DNA from: Charina bottae
Lineage: Eukaryota; Chordata; Lepidosauria; Squamata; Charinaidae
DNA length: 64,000 bases
Reading direction: 5' to 3'
Assembly: GCA_023362775.1 (NCBI GenBank)
Contig: JALMGJ010000006.1
Coordinates: forward strand, 57,681,001-57,745,000
Of this stretch, positions 54,910-64,000 are shown piece after piece. Below the pieces are notes generated by a model. It saw nothing but the letters and a program-made list of their open reading frames with translations. It searched no databases and was not told the origin of the DNA. The position numbers and the translations under genes are program-made. The stretch's first letter is position 1, and each line of letters opens with the position of its first letter.

Positions 54910-54964
54910 CAGCAGTTCAAAAGCTAATTGCAAGTAGATAAATGGGTACCACCTTAAGTGGGAG
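54910..54964 (+). mobile_element. SINE fragment of the 48-kb family
   Basis: AGCAGTTCAAAAGCTAATTG...AGTAGATAAATGGGTACCACC and AAGTGGGAG match the middle of the SINE at 48165-48230. Head and tail are missing. It abuts a CpG-rich segment. Confidence 0.6.
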
Positions 54965-54965
54965 A

Positions 54966-55165
54966 ATTTGCTGGCGTCCTGTCGGGGGTCGCCTCCGGAG
55001 CGAAGAAGACCTCGTGAATGGCGGCGGAGACGGAGACGACGGATCCCGAACAGCAACATCAAGGACGTCAGCAGCCGACTCTGAAGCAAGGTATTCTGGG
55101 ACATGTAGTCCAATACCCACGGAAAAAAGAGTCGGTCCCCTTACCCCTTCCCTGAGCGCGCGGTA
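54966..55165 (+). promoter_or_regulatory. CpG-rich segment with first-exon-like ORF and ZNF143-like site
   Basis: A sharp GC- and CpG-rich island in AT-rich DNA. An ATG at 55018 begins M-A-A-E-T-E-T-T-D-P-E-Q-Q and the frame stays open to a donor-like CAAG|GTATTC at 55090/55091. Immediately after, the reverse complement reads ACTACATGTCCCAGAATAC, close to the ZNF143 (SBS) promoter consensus. Together this resembles a CpG-island promoter and a first coding exon. It is wedged between a SINE fragment and a retroposon-tail-like GTTGTAAGCCGCC, so it could instead be a transposed fragment. The gene is not recognised. Confidence 0.3.
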
Positions 55166-55239
55166 AAAACTTTGTTAATATGAATGTATAAATATATGAA
55201 TTTGCAACGTTGTAAGCCGCCTATATAAAGAAGCCATTA

Positions 55240-57780
55240 GCTATAGGTGTAGGAAGTAGTTATGGATGAAATGTGGATCTGACCATTTTCTGCCTGCAGT
55301 ATTATTATAGTAGCAGGAACTATATATAATGAATTATATTGCTATATACCTTGAGAAATCCATGACGTTTATTTGTTGAAAAAGATTGGGAATGGATTGG
55401 AAACCTGTTTAATTTCTGCCTGTACAAATACTGGAATAGCAGGAGCCATTTAGAATTATGGGAATTATGTCAATATAAATCAGACAGGGACTGTGACTTC
55501 TAAATCCATAATAGCATATGAGACTTAGCAAAATCTTTATAAGTTATGTTGCATGGATATCAAGTTCTTAATTCCAATTTTCTAGGTTTTGAAGCACAAC
55601 TGAAAATTGGAATATGCTTAGTACTCTGACCTGAAACTGACTATTTTTCTTAACTGAGGTATTTGCATGCTTGTTTTAACTGTAGTATTTTATCAATTTA
55701 AACATGCAACAAGAAAAGCTACTGCAAGTCAGTGGAACATGAGATGTTGTCTTTAGGTGGGACGTGAACTTGGCAGACAAATTATTGCAACTTTTATGAG
55801 GCAAAGCTAGGACTCCAGAAATGAGATTCTTCCGTTCCTCAGCCACATTTTGGAAGGACATTTGGGAAATGTTCTCACCTTGATAAATGAAATATGAAGA
55901 CTAGTTATTTGATAAATAATAGAGTGGAATGCTAACCTCTTTTCATTTTACAATTCTACAAGAACCTGGGAGGCCAGCTCTGTAATCCTAGACTCAGTAC
56001 CGGCTCAAGGGTGCCTGTAGGCCACACTGACTGTGGTGCTCTCCCCTGGATGTGAAGATTTGCATTTTTAGAATGATTCAGAAGAAGGGGTGGCTTTGGT
56101 GCCCCCTAAGCTTTGGCACCCTAGCCTGGTGCCTACTCAGCCTTAGCCTAAAGCTGGTCCTGCCTACACTCCACATAACTGGGAGTAACTGTTGCTATGG
56201 AAAATAATGCCATTTGCTTCTGAGCAGACAATGGATAAGTTTGCACTTGGCAAGGCAGCTAGCTTCTTAAGTACATTTATAAATAATCCAGCAGGGCTTC
56301 CTAAATACATTCAAGGCCTAACTTAGCAGGCTAGTTTGTAAAGAAATATGCACAGGAGTCAACTGCAGTTGCTGCTGAGTAAGCATATTTATATGACCCT
56401 CAGTCTGCAGCTGGATTTTCTACTAAAGCAGCAGGATCAAAATTATGCTCCCTTGGACTCTTGTTCAGACATATGCATCTAAGTAAAATATAAGCCAATT
56501 TTCATAAAAGAAGAGGGAAGGGACAGATTAAGGTGTCTTTCAGAAAATACATGCTGAGTTTTTGAATATTTTGTTCAAAAGTTCTGATCAGTTACCATCA
56601 TGTTGGGTAGAGAGAAACATGTTTGTCCAACCCAAAGAGAACAATAACTCATTTATGTTTGATAGCAAACCTTTTCCTAAAATACATTCATTGTCAAACT
56701 TTTCACAACATGTTGTGTACTTCAGCCTACAGTCTCTAAAAAGGGTATGAATATTTATACTTTGACATGGATTAAAACCCTGGGGCAGAAATGCTAAATA
56801 CATTTCCATTTTGAAATTGATGGGACTTCACTTGTAGGAGTGATGAAACACAGGTTTTTGAAAACTGCTGCCTCTTTAGAACTAACTGGAAGTATATTTT
56901 TGTCCATAACATCATAATTAGTTTCATTAACCATAAAATAATAAACATTAACAATAGGTTTAGTACTCTAGAACAGTAACAACAGTGGTAGCAAAGATCA
57001 GTGAAAGAAACATTTGGTTTACTATTCTTTTTCCAAGTCATATATTCCAAACACTTCCCCAACCCTCAAAGGGGGAGGAAATTAGTAGATCTCAGGGCAC
57101 AATCAATTAATTTCTATAAAGATTAATTGGGAAAGTGTTTTTTTCCCCAAAAGACAAGGAAGTACAACCAATGTCTTAGTATTCCAGTAATGGTGAAGGT
57201 TCAGTTGCTGGCTTTGCTGTAAGAAATTTAGCGAGCATGTAAATGACAACAGTCTCTGCATGACATATAAGACAAAAGAAGAGGGGAATTCTATCATAGG
57301 GGCCTGAGCTAGCTTGCTTGTGTCTTCATCTTATGTCCTTCATTCTTATAAATGCCATTTTCTCTGCTTGTATCTGTGATGATCCTGGTACTACATTACT
57401 ACAATACCTATCACAATTACTAGAAGGATACTAAATCCTGACAGTATCCATGCATTACAGCAATGTTGAAACTGACTAGAAGGATTGAGATAGGGTTCAC
57501 TGATAAGGTCTGTGAAATATACTAGTCCTGTTTGCCAACCACCACCTGGCTGAAGCCTTTCTCATCCCTCTGCAACAGTGGGTTTTCTTCTGATGGAATG
57601 ATTTATGCTTCCATTTTTTTCTCCTAAGAGCAATATCTGGCTTTTTCTTCCAAACATTGTCATTCAACTGTGCCAGGATGAAGAATAACAGTTCGTTCAA
57701 ATTATTGAAAAACTGGAAGGCAAAGGATGGGGATTGCTAAATAGGCAGTTTTTTTAAAAAAAGGTAATATTCTAACTGAA
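55240..57780. other. Mostly unique AT-rich DNA
   Basis: 55990-56160 (GGTGCCTGTAGGCCACACTG, GTGCCCCCTAAGC, GGCACCCTAGCC) resembles a degenerate interspersed repeat. Otherwise nothing is recognised. Confidence 0.35.
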
Positions 57781-57784
57781 AACC

Positions 57785-57857
57785 ACCTCCTCCTCCTCCT
57801 CCTCCTCCTCCTCCTCCTCCTCCTCCTCCTCCTCCTCCTCCTCCTCCTCCTCCTCCT
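57785..57857. repeat. (CTC)n microsatellite
   Basis: About 24 CTC/TCC units. It sits next to an antisense SINE fragment, in the position of an expanded SINE tail. Confidence 0.92.
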
Positions 57858-57988
57858 TGCCTTCAAGTCAGTTTTTAATTCTTGGCAACTGCCTAGACTA
57901 GTCCCTGCAGTTTTCTTGGCAAAGTTTTTTGGAAGTGGTTTGCTCTTGCCTCTTTCCTAGGGCTGAGAGAGAGTGAGTGGTCCAAGGT
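57858..57988 (-). mobile_element. Sauria-SINE type fragment, antisense
   Basis: TGCCTTCAAGTCAG, TTGGCAACTGCCTAG, CCTGCAGTTTTCTTGGC, GAAGTGGTTTGC and GAGAGAGTGAGTGGTCCAAGG are reverse-complement blocks of the BovB-tailed SINE at 25794-26033. The tRNA head is absent. Confidence 0.75.
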
Positions 57989-58735
57989 ACAACATATTTG
58001 AACTGAAAAAGGTTAGAGTCTTCAGGAGATTATGAAAGCAGGAAGGTAAAAAGAAAATGGATTTTTGAAAAATATGAAAGCAACTCTAGGAGAAGAGTAA
58101 AACAACCTAGGAAAAGGCTGAAAGGAGATAAAGATATTACACATTCATTTCAAGGTAGGGAAAAAATATAATCTCACTCAGTTAACTTGTGCAAATGTTT
58201 CTGTTTCCCAGAAAGTTTCTATGGATGGCCTACTTTTTTTTTAAAGGAATAGCTGCTGCTTCAATAAAAGTATAGGATAATCTGTGCTTATCCTGCCACA
58301 GTTTCATAGTTTTAGGCTAGAAGCCTCTAAGTCATAAAAAATAGCATTAACCTAAATTAATGAGTATTCTGGTATTTACTATTTGCTTAATGTCACAATA
58401 AACTGAGTGAGGAAAGCCTATTTTTATGAACATGTGTTTTTCATTAAAAAAGGTTGACTTTAATGCAAAAATATATCTTCATCACCTTCCATTCACAGGA
58501 ATATAAACTCTTAAAGTTTTCTGAATGGTTTGGAACATGGAACAATGATAATCACCAAGATAGATTCCAATAACAATACTAACAAAATCCTAAACCACCT
58601 GGTAACATATACATGAAGGAAACAGTGACATGAAAACAAAGAAGAGGAAAAGGAACAATAAGACGGAAAATGCTGGTTAAAGATTAGGCAGCATTTCAGG
58701 CTTCTGGTATCACTGCTAATACTAAAATTATCCTA
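57989..58735. other. Unique AT-rich DNA
   Basis: No recognised feature. Confidence 0.4.
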
Positions 58736-58933
58736 CCCCCAGTCTACTAAGGCGGCAGAAGATTGCAGGGTCCCTTGGTGTGAATGTGGTGCCCCCTTGT
58801 AAATGAGAGTGACAAGGGGGGACTAGGACTATATGATTGGTGAGAGAGTACCGATCCCTGAGTGAGAGGCAGGGTAGGTAGGAGTGGTTGGGTACCCTGC
58901 TGTGGCTAGTGAGAGAGGCCACAGTGGGGAGCA

Positions 58934-60004
58934 GTGAGAGAGAGTGAGGTGTGTGGGGTGGTTGGGGCTTCCCAGCACCGAGAGCGTGAGCTGGTACGCT
59001 GGGAGCCCTGCCATTACCCAGGAGAGACTGAGTATGAGAGGATATATGTATGTGGAAAGGGACCCTTGCCTAAATCCAGGATGTCCGGGGGCCCAGAAGT
59101 GGAGGTGTCTGGGCTAGGATTCTCTGGGGGCTGCGGGGCAGAGAATTTGATCGAGGTGGTGACGGGTAAGGGACGATATGACGGGAGCTGGGGGGCAGGC
59201 CATCGTTGGGGAAGGCGCCCCCAGTGTTTGTTACCGGTGGTGTGTTCCGGCCCCCCAAGCTCAAACCCAGACCCTGGTAATCAGATCTTCGAGGGCCCTG
59301 AGGTCCGGCTGTTGCTCCTTAATGCCAGGTCGGTGAATAACAAGGCCCCCCTCATTCGCGACTTGCTCGCGGATGAGGGGGCGGACCTGGCATGTATCAC
59401 TGAGACCTGGCTGGGCCCAGAAGGAGGGGTTGCCCTTTCAGAAATGTGCCCAGCCGGGTTTCGAGTGTGGCATCAGCCAAGACAGCGGGGCAGGGGAGGA
59501 GGGGTAGCGGTTGTCATCCGGGAGTCTCTGATGGCCTTCAGGGGCACTGCTCCACAAGTGGCCGGGTGTGAAACCCTGTTCTTCAAGTTAGGTTCTCGAG
59601 AGCAGTTGGGAGTGTTGCTGCTGTACCAGCCTCCCTGCTGCGTGGCAACCTCCCTGCCCGAGCTTCTTGAGGCCGTCTCAGGGTTGGCAGTGGAATTCCC
59701 CAGACTTATGGTCTTGGGGGATTTCAATCTGCCTTCCCTGGGACGGACCTCTGAGACAGCTCGGGAGTTCATGGTTACCATGGCAACCATGGGCCTGTCA
59801 CAGATTATTCGGGACCCGACTCGGGACAGTGGCCTCACCCCGGACTTAGTTTTCTTGTCTGAGCAGTGGCAATGTGATCTGAGGGGAGAGTTACATCTAT
59901 CCCCATTGTCATGGTCAGACCACGCCCTGGTGAGCCTGAGGCTCTCTTGTGCCGCCCCACTCCGCAGGGAGGCAGGACCTATTAGATTGGTCCGCCCCCG
60001 GTGA
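58934..60004 (+). pseudogene. L2-type endonuclease domain (copy 2)
   Basis: A 356-codon frame. APE-type motifs are N130 in L-L-N-A-R-S-V, E157 in I-T-E-T-W-L, Y231 in L-Y-Q-P-P, D263 and N265 in L-G-D-F-N-L, and D329-H330 in S-D-H-A-L-V, so all catalytic positions seem present. The frame ends at TGA 60002-60004, exactly where copy 1 has CGA, and then resumes in the same frame at 60005 with L-M-D-P-M-R-F-Q-K-E-L-G. The ORF is therefore one gene cut by a CpG-type nonsense change. The true start codon is unknown. Confidence 0.85.
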
Positions 60005-60511
60005 CTGATGGACCCAATGAGGTTTCAAAAGGAGCTGGGGGTTATACCCGAAGATCTGATGCACGGTCCGGCAGAGGTCCTGGCCACAGCTTGGAATAAG
60101 GAGGCGGCCGGGGCCTTGGACAGGATCGCGCCCATGCGGCCTCTCTTGCCTCGTTCGACCCGTCACTCCCCGTGGTTCACGGAGGAGTTGAGGGTTTTGA
60201 AGAGGGTTAAGAGACGTCTAGAGCGCCGCTGGAGGAAGACGAGGACTGAATCTGACCGGACACAATCTAGAGCCGCTAGGTCTAGGGTTAAGAGACGTCT
60301 AGAGCGCCGCTGGAGGAAGACGAGGACTGAATCTGACCGGACACAATCTAGAGCCGCTATTAGGGCCTACCTTGTGGCGGTAAGAGCAGCGAAACGTGAA
60401 TATTTCTCCGCTCTTATTGCACCCCCTCCTCAAGAAACCTTCCCTAGACCCCACTGTTTTGAACAATTTTCGTCCTGTCTCCCACCTTCCCTTTTTGGGA
60501 AAGGTGGTTGA
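60005..60511 (+). pseudogene. L2-type ORF2 linker with tandem duplication (copy 2)
   Basis: Continues the endonuclease frame. R-V-K-R-R-L-E-R-R-W-R-K-T-R-T-E-S appears twice in a row (period 81 bp, 27 residues), whereas copy 1 has it once. After F-S-A-L-I-A the frame runs out of register at the 407-bp deletion. Confidence 0.8.
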
Positions 60512-61140
60512 GAAGGTGGTGGCGCTGCAACTCCAGAGGATTCTGGATGAAATGGATTATCTAGACCCCTTTCAGTCAGGTTTTAGGCCGGGATATGGGA
60601 CAGAGACTGCATTGGTCGCGCTTATGGATGATCTCTGGCGGGAGCGGGATGGAGGGAGTGCATCCATTCTCGCTCTCTTGGACCTCTCAGCAGCTTTCGA
60701 TACCGTCAACCACGGTATCCTTTTGGAGCGACTCAGGGAGTTGGGGGTGGGCGGTGTAGTTTTGCGCTGGTTTACCTCCTTCCTCCAGGGTCGCTTGCAA
60801 TCTGTGGTAATAGGAGAGGAGAGATCCGACCCACGGGCCCTTCTTTGTGGGGTGCCGCAGGGTTCGGTTCTCTCTCCTCTCCTATTTAACATCTACATGA
60901 AGCCGCTGGGTGAGATCATCTGTCATCACGGGATGAGGTATCACCAATATGCTGATGATACTCAATTGTATATCTCCATCCCGGGTGAAGTAAGTGTTGC
61001 AGTGGACACCCTATCTCAGTGCCTAGGGGCTGTAGGGGCCTGGATGGGGAACAACAGGCTTCAACTGAACCCTGGTAAGACGGAGTGGCTATGGATTGAT
61101 GGCCCCTCGGCCTCCAGGAAGTTATCATCTTTTAATCCTG
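60396..61140 (+). pseudogene. L2-type ORF2: RT domain (copy 2)
   Basis: From H-P-L-L-K-K-P-S the frame contains N-F-R-P-V-S, L-D-L-S-A-A-F-D-T-V-N-H (D to N at the last D of the motif relative to copy 1; the catalytic D is kept), G-V-P-Q-G-S and Q-Y-A-D-D-T-Q (60945-60965). The register is lost near 61128, where one extra T in a T run shifts the frame; what follows to 61529 in this frame is out-of-frame read-through. Confidence 0.8.
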
Positions 61141-61830
61141 GATGGGGTGGCACTACCCTGTTCAGACTCAGTCCGGAGCTTGGGGGTCCTCCTGGACTCA
61201 CGACTCCTGCTCGAAGAGCAGGTGGCAGTCGTGGCCAGGAGGGCCTTTGCACAGCTTCAGCTTGTGCGCCAGTTGCGCCCCTTCCTGGATCGAGAGGCCC
61301 TCCGAATAGTCACTCATGCCCTTGTCATCTCTCATATAGATTATTGCAATGCGCTCTACATGGGGCTACCCTTGAAGAGTATACGGAAGCTTCAGCTGGT
61401 CCAAAATGCAGCCGCTCGAGTGGTTATGGGTGCGAGAAGATCAGCACATGTAACACCACTGCTCCGCGAGCTGCATTGGGTACCAGTTTGCTTACGGGTC
61501 CAATTCAAGGTGTTGGTTATCACCTTTAAAGCCCTACATGGCATGGGGCCAGGCTATCTGAGGGACCGTCTCATCCCAATTGCATCTACCCGCCCCACCC
61601 GGTCATGCAGGGAGGGCATGCTGCGGACCCCGTCAACAAAGGAATTCCATCTAGCGGGGTCCAGGAGGCATGCCTTCTCTGCGATAGCGCCCGCCCTGTG
61701 GAACATCTTGCCCCCAGAGGTGAGGCAGGCGTCCTCCCTCTTGGCCTTTAGGAAGTCCCTAAAAACCTGGCTCTGCCGCCTGGCGTGGGACAAAGGTAGA
61801 GATAGTTCCTCCTGGGGGTGGTTAGTTTAA
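61130..61830 (+). pseudogene. L2-type ORF2 C-terminal domain (copy 2)
   Basis: In the +1 frame: V-R-S-L-G-V-L-L-D-S-R-L, Y-C-N-A-L-Y-M-G-L-P, L-R-E-L-H-W-V-P-V-C and A-L-W-N-I-L-P-P-E-V-R, ending at TAA 61828-61830. It corresponds to 16870-17534 in copy 1 and lacks that copy's 7-nt deletion. Confidence 0.78.
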
Positions 61831-62026
61831 TAATGACCTCCTTTTAAGAGCCTACCATCCTCTGGATTTTTATATTCTTATTTATTGTATTGTTTATTGT
61901 ATTTTAATGATTATTGATTTTTAATTTTAATTTTAACATTTGTTGTAAACCGCCCAGAGTCTACTGTAGTAGAGATGGGCAGTGATAAATTTGATTAATA
62001 AATAAATAAATAATAAATAAATAAAA

Positions 62027-63290
62027 TGAATGATAGCTAATATTTCATTGATATTAAACCAAATAAAGGTATATTTGACCTTTTATTAGTGCTGGCACTT
62101 TTGTTGAGATCTTTCTTAATATGCCAGATTCTCTCTTTCAACAGTTTATTAGTGTGAACTCCATTATTCAGAGCTTCCAATTAACATATATTAGGGATGT
62201 GCAAAGTACTAGAATGGGCTGTTTTACAATGCACAGATGCATAATGAAGCATCTCTCTTCAATCATTAAAGCAGCCACATCTTTTGAAGGCTTGCATGGC
62301 TGTCTCCATATATGCACATATAGCCACTTTATTTCAGGTTAAGTGACTTGGCATACACACACAGACAGCTGGGAACAGTTTTCGAAGTAGACATTTGATC
62401 CATGCAAAAATGTGGCTGCTGTAATGCTTTGAAGAGAGGTGCTTTGTTTATGCTCTCACACATGATGAAGCACCTCATTCAAATACTTTGCGTAGCCCTA
62501 GCATTTATTTTGCAGAAAATTGCACAAATGAATAGTGAGTCTCATCAAAGGGTGTGTTTTGAATATCACTGCTTCTGATTCACTGATCTAATTTACACTG
62601 AAGTGAATAGTATCAAAGGAATACTTGAGAAGGGATTCTGAAACATTGAAATCCTTTTAAAAATGTTAAATCATTAGAGACTTGCAAAGGCTGGGAATAT
62701 GTTTTTTCCTGTCACATACTATAGTACCCTTAACTGGAAATACCATGGCTTTGAAACAGAATATCTGCATACAAAGCATATCTCGTTCTATTTAGTTATA
62801 GTTCCATCACTCTGTCAGGGAAGTTCATTCTCATAAGATTTAAAGCACCTGCAGTTGTATGATCCAGTCACACAAAAGAATGGCCTGCTCTCTGCAGAGG
62901 ATCTGTGAATTTATCTTGGTGTGATTCACTGAGTGGGTTTTATCCCCTCAAACCAAGGAATATAGCCAGAACTGTGACACACAGACATAAACAGATGGCT
63001 CAGTGGCTTCCAAATGGTGGGAAAGATTTCACACGTTCAGAAAACATTTTTAAAAATGTAAGAGTGAATTGGGTGCCAGTCAGAAAAAAATATATGCATC
63101 CATTAGGACAAATGTGGGACAGTTTTTGAGTTCCTTTGAAACGGTAATTAGAGTAGAAGTCAGTTTTGTATGCAAAAGGTAAAATGTGATTTAAATTGCA
63201 CGTGTGTGTGTATTTCATTAATCATAACAACAACTATTAGCCCAAATTAATCCACTGGTGGATGAAGGCCTTTGCACTGAATGTTATGAA
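62027..63290. other. Unique AT-rich DNA
   Basis: No recognised gene or repeat. Confidence 0.4.
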
Positions 63291-63297
63291 CAATAGA

Positions 63298-63362
63298 AAG
63301 AGTCCCCCTTTTGGGGGAGATGGGCGGTGATAGAAATTAGAATAATAAATAAATAAAATAAT
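63298..63362 (+). mobile_element. L2-type LINE 3' tail fragment
   Basis: AGAGTCCCCCTTTTGGGGGAG...ATGGGCGGTGATAGAAATTA and AAATA repeats are an extremely 5'-truncated L2-type copy. Confidence 0.78.
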
Positions 63363-63404
63363 CTTCTGTACTGGTGTGTGTTGCAGGCAGATTTTTTTAT
63401 TTCT

Positions 63405-63530
63405 AGTCTATGGCTGAGAGAAAGTGACTGTCCCCAAATCACCCACCTGGATTATGTACCCAACAGAGGACTGGAACTTGGGTCTCCTCACTCCTAGTCC
63501 AATTCTTAAACCACTCCATCACACTGGCTT
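63405..63530 (-). mobile_element. tRNA-headed SINE, antisense 5' half
   Basis: The minus strand reads AAGCCAGTGTGATGGAGTGG, GAGGAGACCCAAGTTCCAGTCC (B-box region) and GGACAGTCACTTTCTCTCAG, the head and first body block of the local SINE family. It is flanked by (TG)n. Confidence 0.72.
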
Positions 63531-63567
63531 GTGTGTGTGTATGTGTGTGTGTGTGTGTGTGTGTGTA
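63531..63567. repeat. (TG)n microsatellite
   Basis: About eighteen TG units with one interruption. Confidence 0.88.
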
Positions 63568-64000
63568 TCTATACTTATCTATCTCAGAAGAAACTCTTAC
63601 GAAAAAGTGACACTATCCTGCACTTTTCCTTATTAATTTAGGATAGAATAATCATAGTTATCAGCAGTAATTAAAGTGCTCCTCCAGGAAATGGTAATTT
63701 AAAAGAAATAAATAAATTAGACAAGCAGATCTGTAAATGTTCAATTAAAGAACAATGAATAATGCAGCTTCCATATATACGTAAGTAAAATTTAACTATA
63801 GATAATTAAATAAAAATTGTCTTCAAAGCCCTTGAGGTATGATGGACATCATGATACTACTTATATCTAGTATAACTAAAGTGATTATGAAGTCTATATG
63901 AATTCCAAGGACCAAAAGTATGTAATTATATAATTCCAAAACCATAGTGTGAACATTTTTAATCTGATATGGAAGACCAATATAATTATTTTTACAAATG
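63568..64000. other. Unique AT-rich DNA to window end
   Basis: No recognised feature. Confidence 0.4.

Larger units (their letters stand above)
58736..62026 (+). mobile_element. L2-type LINE copy 2 with 5' leader and endonuclease
   Basis: Begins near CAGTCTACTAAGGCGGCAGA with a GA/TG-rich leader, then an APE-type endonuclease, a partial RT, the C-terminal domain and a 3' UTR AACCGCCCAGAGTC...GAGATGGGCAGTGATAAATT with AAATA repeats. Compared with copy 1 it has extra 5' sequence, an 81-bp tandem duplication at 60203-60364, a deletion of about 407 bp at 60420, and a one-base insertion near 61128. The exact 5' boundary is uncertain. No target duplication was found. Confidence 0.87.

Overview
The window reads as vertebrate, and most probably squamate-reptile (likely snake), intergenic or intronic DNA. 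The background is AT-rich with long stretches that have no open frame. The repeats are a squamate mixture: an RTE/BovB LINE, tRNA-headed SINEs with the BovB-type tail (Sauria-SINE type), L2-type and CR1 LINEs, an R4/Dong LINE, a Penelope-like element, hAT-like miniature elements and LTR fragments. The species assignment rests on repeat recognition only. I find no confirmed host protein-coding gene. Three short segments (near 12.2, 22.9 and 55.0 kb) look exon-like and are listed with low confidence.

Layout. 1-2.02 kb: antisense copy of an L1-like, ORF1-only retroposon, interrupted by a hAT-like miniature element (MITE). 2.3-12 kb: mostly unique DNA with SINE pieces, L2 tails, microsatellites and a second MITE. 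12-15.2 kb: an exon-like segment, an antisense solo LTR, an antisense CR1 ORF2 relic carrying a third MITE, and an antisense reverse transcriptase (RT) relic. 15.2-17.7 kb: L2-type LINE copy 1, 5'-truncated. 19.2-22.15 kb: a TA-flanked MITE, then a complete 2.3-kb ORF1-only retroposon with an 18-bp target duplication. 23.5-26 kb: two intact SINEs and an antisense RTE-like relic. 27.5-30.8 kb: nearly full-length but dead BovB. 31-32.2 kb: an AT-rich, coiled-coil-like retroelement relic.

34-43.3 kb: SINE pieces, a fourth MITE, a small Penelope-like hairpin, a 1,016-bp solo LTR with a 5-bp target duplication, and a 1,015-bp palindromic Penelope-like insertion with a 15-bp target duplication and a hammerhead-like motif. 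44.25-46.8 kb: R4/Dong LINE with a tRNA-like 5' head and a gutted RT domain. 48-48.4 kb: intact tRNA-derived SINE. 50.2-51.1 kb: a MITE-like unit split by a rearranged LTR with a 100-bp fold-back. 52-52.4 kb: old L2 3' relic. 58.7-62.0 kb: L2-type copy 2 with its endonuclease domain retained. The end of the window has an L2 tail and an antisense SINE.

The elements form mobilisation partnerships rather than operons. BovB and L2-type LINEs supply the tails copied by the SINEs, L1 machinery is the likely mover of the ORF1-only retroposon, and the MITEs would need hAT transposase from elsewhere. Every autonomous element here carries disabling lesions. Nested insertions (MITE in L1-like, MITE in CR1, LTR in MITE-like unit) give a relative chronology. 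All family names come from motif recognition without a database search.
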